This document shows positions 43,506-51,712 of a stretch of 64,000 nucleotides of DNA, one piece after another; position 1 is the stretch's first letter, and each line of letters opens with the position of its first letter. The position numbers were made by a program, and so were the translations under genes. Below the pieces are notes generated by a model. It saw only the letters and a program-made list of their open reading frames with translations, was not told the DNA's origin and did not search any database. This DNA is from Bacteroidetes bacterium UBA1312 (GTDB lineage: Bacteria; Bacteroidota; Bacteroidia; Chitinophagales; Chitinophagaceae). The stretch spans positions 65,055-129,054 of the forward strand of contig DBTQ01000002.1 of assembly GCA_002307135.1 (NCBI GenBank), read 5' to 3'.

Positions 43506-44075
43506 TTAAAATAAATTAGCTTCTACCAATTGACACACAATATGGCCAATCATGATATGTGATTCCTGTATTCTTGGTGTATCTGTAGAAGGGACATTAA
43601 TTAAGTAATCACTTATATCCTTCATCTTGCCACCGGTTTGTCCTGTAAACGCAATTGTAATCATGCCTAATTCTTTAGCCTGTTCAAATGCTTTGATAAT
43701 ATTTACAGAATTACCAGAAGTACTTAAGCCCACCAACACATCACCCGATTTGCCCATTCCCTTTACCATACGACTATACACAACATCGTAGCCGTAATCA
43801 TTAGCAACAGCTGTCATATAGGAACTATTGCAGTGTAAAGCTTCTGATGGCAGCGGATTACGATCGGTATAAAAACGGCCGCTAAATTCAGCAGATAAGT
43901 GTTGAGCATCGGCAGCGCTTCCTCCATTACCACAAAACAATACTTTATTGCCTTGTTTGAATGCCTGCGCGATTAATTGAGTAATCGTGTCAATTTTAGC
44001 CACTAAAACATCATCAGTTACAATGTTCTGTTTTACTTGAATAGATGCACTTATGATGTCTTTTATAATTTGCAT
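43506..44075 (-). CDS. gmhA: Phosphoheptose isomerase GmhA
   Basis: 189 residues. The SIS domain has FCGNGGSAADAQHLSAEFSG (GNGGSAADAQH), LSTSGNSVNI and IQESHIMIGHIVCQLVE, the last with the catalytic Glu/His. It converts sedoheptulose-7-phosphate to D-glycero-D-manno-heptose-7-phosphate, the first step to LPS heptose. It lies 20 bases upstream of the gmhB-like gene, which probably acts later in the same pathway. A -7 box TATTTTTG (44104-44111) precedes it. Confidence 0.93.
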   Translation of the reverse strand: MQIIKDIISASIQVKQNIVTDDVLVAKIDTITQLIAQAFKQGNKVLFCGNGGSAADAQHLSAEFSGRFYTDRNPLPSEALHCNSSYMTAVANDYGYDVVYSRMVKGMGKSGDVLVGLSTSGNSVNIIKAFEQAKELGMITIAFTGQTGGKMKDISDYLINVPSTDTPRIQESHIMIGHIVCQLVEANLF

Positions 44076-44112
44076 GGTCGTATCAATTGTTCTTGTGATT
44101 TGTCAAAAATAC

Positions 44113-44142
44113 AAACAGCGTACGAATAATCGTACGCTGTTT
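44113..44142 (-). terminator. Terminator after queA
   Basis: A 13-bp perfect stem (44113-44125 with 44130-44142) has a 4-base loop and on the reverse strand is followed by TGTATTTTTG. It lies 25 bases beyond the queA stop and just upstream of the gmhA -7 box. Confidence 0.75.
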
Positions 44143-44166
44143 AAGAATTGTTTTAAAAGAGTTGTA

Positions 44167-45216
44167 TTAGATGACCAACATCGCATCGCCGTAGCTGAAA
44201 AATTGGTACTTTTCTTTGATTGCAGTATTGTATGCTTCCATTGCCAAATCATATCCTGCAAAAGCGCAAGTCATAATCATAAGACTTGTTTTAGGTAAAT
44301 GAAAATTGGTAACTAATGATGTCGCTATTGAAAAATCGTGTGGCGGATGAATAAACAAGTTAGTCCAACCTTCAGCCGGTTTAAGCAATCCTTGCGCCGT
44401 TACAGAACTTTCCAATGCACGTAAAGTAGTTGTACCAATAGCGCAGATCTGGCGTTCTTCTTGTTTGGCTTTGTTCACCAAATTAGTAGAATATTCGTCT
44501 ATCGCAAAATATTCCGCATCCATTTTGTGCTTGGATAAATCTTCTACTTCTATTTGACGGAAAGTACCCAAACCAATATGCAAAGTTGTTTCAGCAAATT
44601 TTACACCTATTATTTCCAAACGTTTGATCAGCTCGCGACTGAAGTGCATACCTGCCGTTGGAGCAGCGACAGCACCTTCGTGCTTAGCATACACCGTTTG
44701 ATAACGCTCTTTATCTTCTGCGTCCGGTTTACGTTTGATGTATTTAGGCAATGGTGTTTCACCCAAAAGGTCTAACATCGCTCTGAACTCATGGTCTTCG
44801 CCATCAAACAGAAAACGAATCGTACGGCCACGAGATGTGGTATTGTCAATTACCTCAGCTACCAACTCATCGTTGTCGCCAAAATATAATTTATTACCTA
44901 CGCGAATCTTTCTTGCAGGATCAACAATTACATCCCAAAGTCGATTTACTTTGTTCAATTCGCGCAAAAGAAATACTTCAATCTTAGCACCAGTTTTTTC
45001 TTTTTTACCATAAAGACGTGCAGAAAACACTTTGGTATTGTTTACTACCATTACATCTTTATCGTGAAAGTATTTTTTAATGTCGTGAAATACTTTGTGT
45101 TCAATCTTACCTGTATCGCGGTGCACTATCATCAGCCGGCTTTCTTCGCGCGACTTTGCAGGGTTTTGAGCAATAAGATTTAAAGGCAGGTCAAACTTAA
45201 ATTGCGACAACTTCAT
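44167..45216 (-). CDS. queA: S-adenosylmethionine:tRNA ribosyltransferase-isomerase
   Basis: 349 residues from ATG 45216 (MKLSQFKFDLPLNLIAQNPA). Family landmarks are ESRLMIVHRDTGKIEH, DVMVVNNTKVFSARLYGKKE, EGAVAAPTAGMHFSRELI, HIGLGTFRQIEVED and ATSLVTNFHLPKTSLMIM. It adds the epoxycyclopentane part of queuosine to tRNA using AdoMet. A start at 45246 would overlap a -7 box TACCTTTG at 45244-45251, so 45216 is chosen. Confidence 0.95.
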   Translation of the reverse strand: MKLSQFKFDLPLNLIAQNPAKSREESRLMIVHRDTGKIEHKVFHDIKKYFHDKDVMVVNNTKVFSARLYGKKEKTGAKIEVFLLRELNKVNRLWDVIVDPARKIRVGNKLYFGDNDELVAEVIDNTTSRGRTIRFLFDGEDHEFRAMLDLLGETPLPKYIKRKPDAEDKERYQTVYAKHEGAVAAPTAGMHFSRELIKRLEIIGVKFAETTLHIGLGTFRQIEVEDLSKHKMDAEYFAIDEYSTNLVNKAKQEERQICAIGTTTLRALESSVTAQGLLKPAEGWTNLFIHPPHDFSIATSLVTNFHLPKTSLMIMTCAFAGYDLAMEAYNTAIKEKYQFFSYGDAMLVI

Positions 45217-45243
45217 ATTAAGGAGAATATTCTTTAGAGTGGG

Positions 45244-45251
45244 CAAAGGTA
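45244..45251 (-). promoter_or_regulatory. -7 box TACCTTTG upstream of queA
   Basis: Exact TAnnTTTG match on the reverse strand, 27 bases before the ATG at 45216. No clear -33 box. Confidence 0.45.
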
Positions 45252-45309
45252 CGAAAACAGCAAAACAAATGAAAAATCATTTTAGTTGTATATTTTTCTG
45301 TTTACTTAA

Positions 45310-48300
45310 TTAAAAATCAGTACCTAGTGAAAAGTAAATGATCGGTGTTGTTTGGCCTTCTATATTCCAGGCAGCATCTACGCGGATCGAATAACCCAAT
45401 AAAATAGTACGGATACCTGCACCATAGCCCATCGCTACACCCGATACTCCCGGTGTACTTACGGACACCGTTACTGGTGGTTGTGACAACACTGATGGTT
45501 TTGAAATATTACTTTCATTGGGCAGAAAGCCATTCCATGCTGCGCCCACATCAGTAAATGCGACCAATTGTAGGTTACGCAATATTTTAGATTGGATCGG
45601 GCGACGTACCAAATCAGACAGAATAGGGAAACGGAATTCAGAGTTAGCTACTGCATAGCTATTACCATTTCTAGCGTTTTGCTTATAACCACGCAGATTG
45701 GTTGCCAATGCTTGGAATCCGTAATTTTCCTGAGAAACAGGCATATATTGATTGTATTGTGCACCAATCCAGTTATCTACCCCACCTAAGAAATAAAGTA
45801 TTTTTTGCTTACCGTCACTATGTGCGCCAGCTACCCTTAATGCCCAGATCAGGTTCTTATACAATTTGGTATAATTGCGGAAGTCAAACCCAAAATTGTA
45901 TAAACCACCACCATTTTCGTTCATTTGGTACATATACTCCCCAAAAACTTTATAGCGCAATCCGTTACGGATATTGGTACTGATGTTTTTAGTATTATCA
46001 TATACAAATTCCAAACGGCTCATCGTCCAATATTTTTTGTCGGACACCATGTTTAAACTTAATGTATCTATCGACTTGAAGTTAAGTACGTCTTGTCTGA
46101 ATCCAAGCTGCGCTCTCAAACTTCTCAAACGATCAAATGGATAAGAAATGGCACCTTGTACCAAGTTGGTTATCGTCTTACCTACTTCCAGTGTACTGAA
46201 TACAGGATTACCAATCGAATCGGTAAAAGTGACATTGTAGTTATTCATATTAGAAGAATGGAAATAGCTCAGGCTCCAATCCAATCTACGTTTTACATTT
46301 TCGAACTGAAGGAAATAAGTCGTTCCTACTTTATTAAATGGCAATCGAAATCCTCCGGTAAACCGATAATTTTCCAACATATCATCAAGACTTAATGTGA
46401 TCAGTCCTGCTAATGGCGGATTTGAGAATTGCGAACCATTCTGGCCGGCCGATTGGTATTTGGTAAACAGTAAACTATTGTCCAAACTAATTGCAAAATT
46501 ATTGGGTTTAAAGCCCACACGATATGCGCTGGCTTTCATTTTCATATAGCTGCTGTCTGCCTCAGGCACGCGAATAAGTTCATCTTCCGATGCCGACTCC
46601 GTTTCTTCTGTTTGCATAGCGGTACTTGCTGCAACGTTTGTACTATCTGCGGCAATAGGTTTAGCAGGTGTAAATTCAGTTTGAAAGGTATTGCCATCAT
46701 TAACATTCATTTTATTGAATCGCTGAGCACTCCTTCTTGCCTTACGGCTTTGTTTTTTATGTGCCGGCTCATTAGGTAACAGTCCTATTTTATCCGATTC
46801 TTTCTCTACAAGCAAGGCCGGCTCTACTTTCTTTACAGGAATATCCACACCCGGTATTTGAAGTGGTTTCATATATACATTGTAAAAGCCATTCTGTTCG
46901 ATCACATCACCCACCACATTCCCTGCAGGATTATATTGATGGCTCGTCAAGCTCGTAGCATAATTGCTTACGGGCACCCAATAAGCCGAGTCCATATTAT
47001 ATTTATCACGACCAAAGACCACGATATACTTATTGCGTACACCGTTGATGTCATATAAATAAGCAAAATTATCACTACCGTACTGTATGGGTTGGCTCAC
47101 TTTGGCATTAGGCTCTGCATTAGAGCATTGCAATAATGATGTACTTTTTGTGGTGGTATTGTAGAAATAGACATTCATCGGGCCGGTGGGCAATTCATTG
47201 ATACCGGCAGTTACATTAAGATTTGGTTTAGGCCGGTTAGACATAAATACGATACCTCGCTTTCTGCCACCGGTTACGAATGCAGGTGATACATCGTCCC
47301 ACAAATCGTTGGTAATATTTTGCATTTTAGTACCCTTAATGGTAAACAGGTACAGGTCAGTTTGACTCTTGCGTATAGCCGAAAGGATAATGCCATCATT
47401 ATCCTCGTCAAATGCCATACCTAATGCTCTGTCAAAGCGATTGCTAGGCACTACATAAGTACCAATTTTACCTTTCAATGCATCATAAATGCGCAAACGC
47501 ATGCCTGAGCCTTTTTGGTAGAGCACAGCCAATTTGTAACCAGTATTAGACCATGCTAAAATGGGGTAATTAGGGTCTTGCTGATCGTTATAATCTTTAG
47601 CGCCTCCTTCAATGATTACCGCATTTGTTTTTGATTTTTTAGTTTCTTGCAAGCAAACCTGAAATATACCATCTTTCCATTTTACGTAAGCCACATCACC
47701 TCCTCGTGGCGACAGACGTATGTCACGAATGGTGCTGCCATCTTTTGGTACAGGTATTTTCAGCACAGACAATGCGGTATCAGGTGTTTCTTTATTGGAG
47801 GCATCTATCAAGTACGCATTTTTGTAAAAAGCCAAACATGAGTCGAAAGTTTTCACCACATTAAGATGATACTTACTTTTTAGTCCTTTATTGATGTTCT
47901 TTTTAGTATGCATCACATTCAGCAAGTTCTTCACATCTCTTTTGCCATAGCGTTCTGCTATATATTTCCAGAAGGCACGCCCTGCAAGCTCTCCGTCAAT
48001 TTCTGTAAAGTCATAAAACTTTTTAGCAGGATATGCTTCAATCAATCCTTTCCAAGCTTTATCTGTTTTTTCATCCCAACCATCGGCAGCGTAGGCAATA
48101 TACCCATCCGATACCCAAGCCGGAATATTCAATGTTGCCGCATTTTTCAGTACATCTTTTATGTTACCACCACTCATACTGCGTTCCAGCAATATACGGG
48201 ATACACCATTGAGTATTTGCTTTCTTAAATCAGTATGTACACCATTGAAATAGACAACCAGCTTATCTTCTGCCACATTTACCTTACCTGCATTCATCAA

Positions 48301-48693
48301 TTGAAGTTGTTGTGCATCACCTTTTCTGCCAATATTGGTTTGACGATATTCGTCATAGGAATTGTAAACAATAATATTGAATTGTTGTGAAAACCTAGAA
48401 CCTGTTTTGTGCTCAATAGCCTCAAGATCATTTTCTGCCTGCTCGGCAACATAACGCGCCAAGTCTTTACCAGATCTATCGTAATGAAAGATCCGAAAAT
48501 GCTTTGTTTCAAATATTTTCCAGTCAAACTTTCTGTATTGAATACGGTTCTGACCGTAGGTTTCCAAATAAGTTTGCGCATACAAAGTATTTGAAGCCAA
48601 TAAAATAAAAGCAGCGAGGATCATGAAAAAAAACAATCGAAAGATATTGTTTCTCGATGTCCTTTTAGTGGAGCAATACAGTTCAGGATACAT
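45310..48693 (-). CDS. TolB-like propeller plus outer-membrane barrel protein
   Basis: 1127 residues. A basic N-terminus precedes a signal sequence (FFFMILAAFILLASNTLYAQ). Residues about 55-285 are a peptidase-MA-like domain (FETKHFRIFHYDRSGKDL, WVSDGYIAYAADGW). Its HExxH site is not preserved, so it is probably not a protease. Residues about 300-620 are TolB/WD40-like blades (IRDIRLSPRGGDVAYVKW, GIVFMSNRPKPN). A Glu/Ala/Ser linker follows. Residues about 740-1127 alternate strand-like segments and end in IIYFSLGTDF, with a terminal Phe as in outer-membrane barrels. Predicted outer-membrane protein with a periplasmic propeller. Similar fusions are found in Bacteroidetes, and their function is not established. 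Confidence 0.75.
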   Translation of the reverse strand: MYPELYCSTKRTSRNNIFRLFFFMILAAFILLASNTLYAQTYLETYGQNRIQYRKFDWKIFETKHFRIFHYDRSGKDLARYVAEQAENDLEAIEHKTGSRFSQQFNIIVYNSYDEYRQTNIGRKGDAQQLQLMNAGKVNVAEDKLVVYFNGVHTDLRKQILNGVSRILLERSMSGGNIKDVLKNAATLNIPAWVSDGYIAYAADGWDEKTDKAWKGLIEAYPAKKFYDFTEIDGELAGRAFWKYIAERYGKRDVKNLLNVMHTKKNINKGLKSKYHLNVVKTFDSCLAFYKNAYLIDASNKETPDTALSVLKIPVPKDGSTIRDIRLSPRGGDVAYVKWKDGIFQVCLQETKKSKTNAVIIEGGAKDYNDQQDPNYPILAWSNTGYKLAVLYQKGSGMRLRIYDALKGKIGTYVVPSNRFDRALGMAFDEDNDGIILSAIRKSQTDLYLFTIKGTKMQNITNDLWDDVSPAFVTGGRKRGIVFMSNRPKPNLNVTAGINELPTGPMNVYFYNTTTKSTSLLQCSNAEPNAKVSQPIQYGSDNFAYLYDINGVRNKYIVVFGRDKYNMDSAYWVPVSNYATSLTSHQYNPAGNVVGDVIEQNGFYNVYMKPLQIPGVDIPVKKVEPALLVEKESDKIGLLPNEPAHKKQSRKARRSAQRFNKMNVNDGNTFQTEFTPAKPIAADSTNVAASTAMQTEETESASEDELIRVPEADSSYMKMKASAYRVGFKPNNFAISLDNSLLFTKYQSAGQNGSQFSNPPLAGLITLSLDDMLENYRFTGGFRLPFNKVGTTYFLQFENVKRRLDWSLSYFHSSNMNNYNVTFTDSIGNPVFSTLEVGKTITNLVQGAISYPFDRLRSLRAQLGFRQDVLNFKSIDTLSLNMVSDKKYWTMSRLEFVYDNTKNISTNIRNGLRYKVFGEYMYQMNENGGGLYNFGFDFRNYTKLYKNLIWALRVAGAHSDGKQKILYFLGGVDNWIGAQYNQYMPVSQENYGFQALATNLRGYKQNARNGNSYAVANSEFRFPILSDLVRRPIQSKILRNLQLVAFTDVGAAWNGFLPNESNISKPSVLSQPPVTVSVSTPGVSGVAMGYGAGIRTILLGYSIRVDAAWNIEGQTTPIIYFSLGTDF

Positions 48694-48836
48694 GCTTTAT
48701 TCGGTTGAGATTGTTTGGTACATATGTAGCACAAGGCTATAAGCCTGTAATTTACTCAATAATCTTATTCTGTGCATTTTTGGGATTAGAAATTTAAGTA
48801 TCCCCTACCATTAGTTTATTGAATTAATAACCTAAA

Positions 48837-48871
48837 AAAGTGATCCCCACAAAACTTGTGAGGATCACTTT
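48837..48871 (-). terminator. Terminator after the choice-of-anchor V gene
   Basis: A 15-bp stem with one mismatch (48837-48851 and 48857-48871) has a 5-base loop and an A-rich (reverse strand T-rich) outer side. It lies 27 bases beyond the stop codon. Confidence 0.65.
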
Positions 48872-48898
48872 ACGCTGTAGCACAAAAAATCATAATGT

Positions 48899-49735
48899 TT
48901 ATTGTTTGATAAACGCTATTGTTTGTTGGTAATCGCCATTATCAATACGAATAAAATAAACGCCTTGCATTAAAGCTGCCACATCAATAATATTTTGATT
49001 GTTCGAAACCAATACCTGCTTACCTGTAAGGTCATAAATATTTGCCGAAAACACTTTTCCCAGCATATCCGTTTCAATATTCAACAGATTATGACAAGGG
49101 TTGGGATAAATTTTCAACCCGTTATTGGCTACTACATTATTAATACCGGTACTTATACCTTCGGTAAAAGTTGCCGTTACACCTGCACCCGGTTGGTCGC
49201 CTGATTTATCGCCATTACCATTCACTGCATTGATCATACCATAGAAAGTAACTGTTCCAGAACCACTCGCAGGCGCTGTCCAATCAAAATCAACATTATA
49301 GGTACCACCAGTGACTGCTGTAATTGGTGCGGTGTGGTCGAGAATATGAAGACCTGAAACCGTGCGTACAGCCGTGTTAGCTGTAGTGGCACTAATTGTA
49401 CCTGCATTCGTATTGTCGGCTTTGGTAGCTGCTATTTCAAAACCAAACTTGGGTAAACTTGCTGCATTATTTCCCGAAATGCTAACAACATAAGTGTTGT
49501 TGGGTACATATTTACCCGTAGTCACTATTGCAGATGTGGCCTTATCCTTTATGGATATACTCGCTATTGTATTGGCACTTTTAGATGCGTGGCAACCACT
49601 TCCATCACATGCGGCTACAGAGCCTGCTGCCCCTGTACGATTGAGTCCGTGATTAGCAACACCATCGTTATAACTCGTAGTGGTTATATATAACAAACCC
49701 AATGTAGCCGTAAAAATTAAAAGTCTTTTTTTCAT
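48899..49735 (-). CDS. T9SS type A protein with choice-of-anchor V-like domain
   Basis: 278 residues. The signal peptide (MKKRLLIFTATLGLLYITTT) is followed by NRTGAAGSVAACDGSGCHAS, a Cys-rich stretch with a CxxxxCH pattern. An Ig-like beta domain comes next (about residues 50-195; VVSISGNNAASLPKFGFEIA, VDFDWTAPASGSGTVTFYG). It ends with a type A sorting domain (LKIYPNPCHNLLNIETDM, GVYFIRIDNGDYQ). The combination fits the choice-of-anchor V domain found in Bacteroidetes secreted proteins. The His after the second Cys could bind a metal or haem, but the spacing is not a canonical CxxCH. Function unknown. Confidence 0.8.
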   Translation of the reverse strand: MKKRLLIFTATLGLLYITTTSYNDGVANHGLNRTGAAGSVAACDGSGCHASKSANTIASISIKDKATSAIVTTGKYVPNNTYVVSISGNNAASLPKFGFEIAATKADNTNAGTISATTANTAVRTVSGLHILDHTAPITAVTGGTYNVDFDWTAPASGSGTVTFYGMINAVNGNGDKSGDQPGAGVTATFTEGISTGINNVVANNGLKIYPNPCHNLLNIETDMLGKVFSANIYDLTGKQVLVSNNQNIIDVAALMQGVYFIRIDNGDYQQTIAFIKQ

Positions 49736-49866
49736 ATCTGGTATATAATATTTTTAAACCCGTCTGTGGACAATACTATTGTTTAGTGCGGAGGATCCAT
49801 TTACAAGCAATCCTAAAGCCATTAGTAATAAAATGACTTTAGGATTGACAAGAAGAGGATTATTGG

Positions 49867-51477
49867 TTATTGTTTCAAAAATTTAAGTTGTTGAACCATT
49901 CCTGATTCATTAGTGATTTGAGCGAAATAGATGCCTGTAGCTAAAGACGAAACATTTATAGTCACATCATTTTGATTATACGCTGCCTCATACTTTTTCT
50001 GACCAAAAGCATTGTATAGAACTACTGAATATTTACCGTCAATATTACTGTGCAATTGCAATTGATTGGATACCGGATTAGGGAACAAACTGCAATAATT
50101 AGCAGGTGTAGCAACATTACTTATTGCTGTAGTGCTTGGCTTGTAAACAAATGTTGGATCAATCACTACACCATCCAAGGTGATGTTATCAAAACGATTA
50201 TTACCTGAAGTTAAAGAAGTATTACCGGCAAAATTAATTCTGAACACAAGTTTACTATTGTTGTTGACCGTAGTATCTGTAGGGAAGTCAATTGTGACCA
50301 CTTTGAAACTAGGGCTTGTAGAATCGTAAGTTTTACTTAAGCCGGCAGTTTTCCAGGTTGCACCGCTATCGGTACTGTACGAAAAATTCTGACGCAACAT
50401 GCCACTAGTGCTGCTTGAGCTTTGGCAAGCATATTTAAGCTCTAGATTTTTATAATTAATACTTGGTATATAAATAGTAAGGTATGCACTATCACTTGGA
50501 TTACGGAAACGGTATCCGTTACCGGCAGGTGTTACCACACTTGCAATGGTACGTGCATTACTATCAGAACCTGGTGTAACGAAATCTATATAACCACCAT
50601 AATAAGGCGACGTACCTGTTGCCAAGTTATACTTTACTCTTGCTATGTTAGTATCCAATACAGACCAATCTGCTTTAAGTGCAGGAATACCCGGATTGGT
50701 ATATGATGTTGCAAAATTATTGAAGTGCCAGTAATGTACTAAAGTACGTGTAGCAGGAGGAGTAACTACCGGCAATATAGTATCACCCATTACAGTTACG
50801 TTGTCAAATCGGTTATTACCTGAGGTACCTGAAGTGTTACCAAAAAACTTAATACGGAACACAAATTTTCTGTTGTTATTCACGTTAGTATCTGCAATAA
50901 AATTGACGCTTATTGGTGCAAATGCCACTTTAGCCGAATCGAAAGGAATACTCAATCCTGAAGTTTTCCAGGTAGCACCGCTATCTAAACTGTAATCAAA
51001 CGATTGTTGGCGAGGTCCGCTGGTAACACTAGATGTCTGTGCACCATATTTCAATGCTATATTTTTATAATTGGTAGTGGGTATGTAGAAACGCAACTCC
51101 ATACTGTCGCAGCGGTTACGCGGACGCAATGCACAACTAATAATACTTGTATCGCTGGCATGACCTAGCTGAACATTATTGGTATCACCGGGAATAGCCC
51201 AATCAAGTGTAGTTGTAAAAGCAGATGATGTACCTGCACTCGTTTGATAAACAATCTTAGCTTTAGCTGTGTCGATCGTCGAATAATCGGCATGAATAAT
51301 AGCAGGATTTGCAGCATTAACGGTAAGCGTTGGCACGGTTGTGTAAGTTTTCCAACCACCAGCCACTGAGGTGTAATTGTTGAAATGCCAATAGTGAATC
51401 AGTTTAGACTGAGCAGCAACTTGAGTGATATTAATTATCATCATCAAGGCAAATAATAGGCGTACATTTTTTTTCAT
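49867..51477 (-). CDS. T9SS type A protein with two related beta modules
   Basis: 536 residues from ATG 51477 (signal peptide MKKNVRLLFALMMIINITQV). Two modules of about 220 residues are clearly related. Each begins LIHYWHFNNY / LVHYWHFNNF, contains YKNIALKYGAQTSS / YKNLELKYACQSSS and DSGATWKT, and ends FVFRIKFFGNTSGTSGNNRF / LVFRINFAGNTSLTSGNNRF. The shared ending resembles carbohydrate-binding or jelly-roll domains, but no family is certain. The C-terminal sorting domain has CSLFPNPVSNQLQLHS and GIYFAQITNESG. A longer start at 51525 is open but lacks a signal peptide directly at its N-terminus. Confidence 0.82.
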   Translation of the reverse strand: MKKNVRLLFALMMIINITQVAAQSKLIHYWHFNNYTSVAGGWKTYTTVPTLTVNAANPAIIHADYSTIDTAKAKIVYQTSAGTSSAFTTTLDWAIPGDTNNVQLGHASDTSIISCALRPRNRCDSMELRFYIPTTNYKNIALKYGAQTSSVTSGPRQQSFDYSLDSGATWKTSGLSIPFDSAKVAFAPISVNFIADTNVNNNRKFVFRIKFFGNTSGTSGNNRFDNVTVMGDTILPVVTPPATRTLVHYWHFNNFATSYTNPGIPALKADWSVLDTNIARVKYNLATGTSPYYGGYIDFVTPGSDSNARTIASVVTPAGNGYRFRNPSDSAYLTIYIPSINYKNLELKYACQSSSSTSGMLRQNFSYSTDSGATWKTAGLSKTYDSTSPSFKVVTIDFPTDTTVNNNSKLVFRINFAGNTSLTSGNNRFDNITLDGVVIDPTFVYKPSTTAISNVATPANYCSLFPNPVSNQLQLHSNIDGKYSVVLYNAFGQKKYEAAYNQNDVTINVSSLATGIYFAQITNESGMVQQLKFLKQ

Positions 51478-51556
51478 TTTGCTTCTTGTTTTAAGAATGC
51501 AAAACAAGCAAGAGCACATCACCAATTTGTTAGGACATTGTTACCTTAATAATAAT

Positions 51557-51576
51557 AAAAGAAAAGAAAAGAAAAG
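51557..51576. repeat. (AAAAG)4 pentanucleotide repeat
   Basis: Four perfect AAAAG units follow three TAA units. They lie 80-100 bases upstream of the minus-strand T9SS gene starting at 51477, in its promoter region. Confidence 0.85.
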
Positions 51577-51600
51577 AACCCAACTCAAACCCATCCCTAC

Positions 51601-51711
51601 GTCATTGCGATGAGCGCAAAGCTCTAGTGTTGAGCTGTGAGGATGCAATCTGGATTGCTTCGTGTCTAGCTCCTCACAATCGTGATGCTTGCCCAGCCGT
51701 GGCCAAGTCCA
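51601..51711. repeat. Interspersed REP-like element, diverged copy 1
   Basis: Contains TCATTGCGATGAGCGC, GGATGCAATCTGGATTGCTTCG and CTCCTCACAATCGTGATG (each part shown short), which form an imperfect long inverted repeat. It abuts the stop codon of the 51713-53389 gene. A related copy lies at 62864-62970. Confidence 0.6.
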
Positions 51712-51712
51712 T

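Noticed and set aside
44113..44142. 13-bp palindrome before gmhA as an operator
   Set aside because: It has a T run on the queA side and lies where the queA transcript should end, so a terminator explains it better.
51601..51711. Insertion sequence remnant
   Set aside because: No transposase fragment or target duplication was seen. The inverted repeat fits a dispersed REP-like element.
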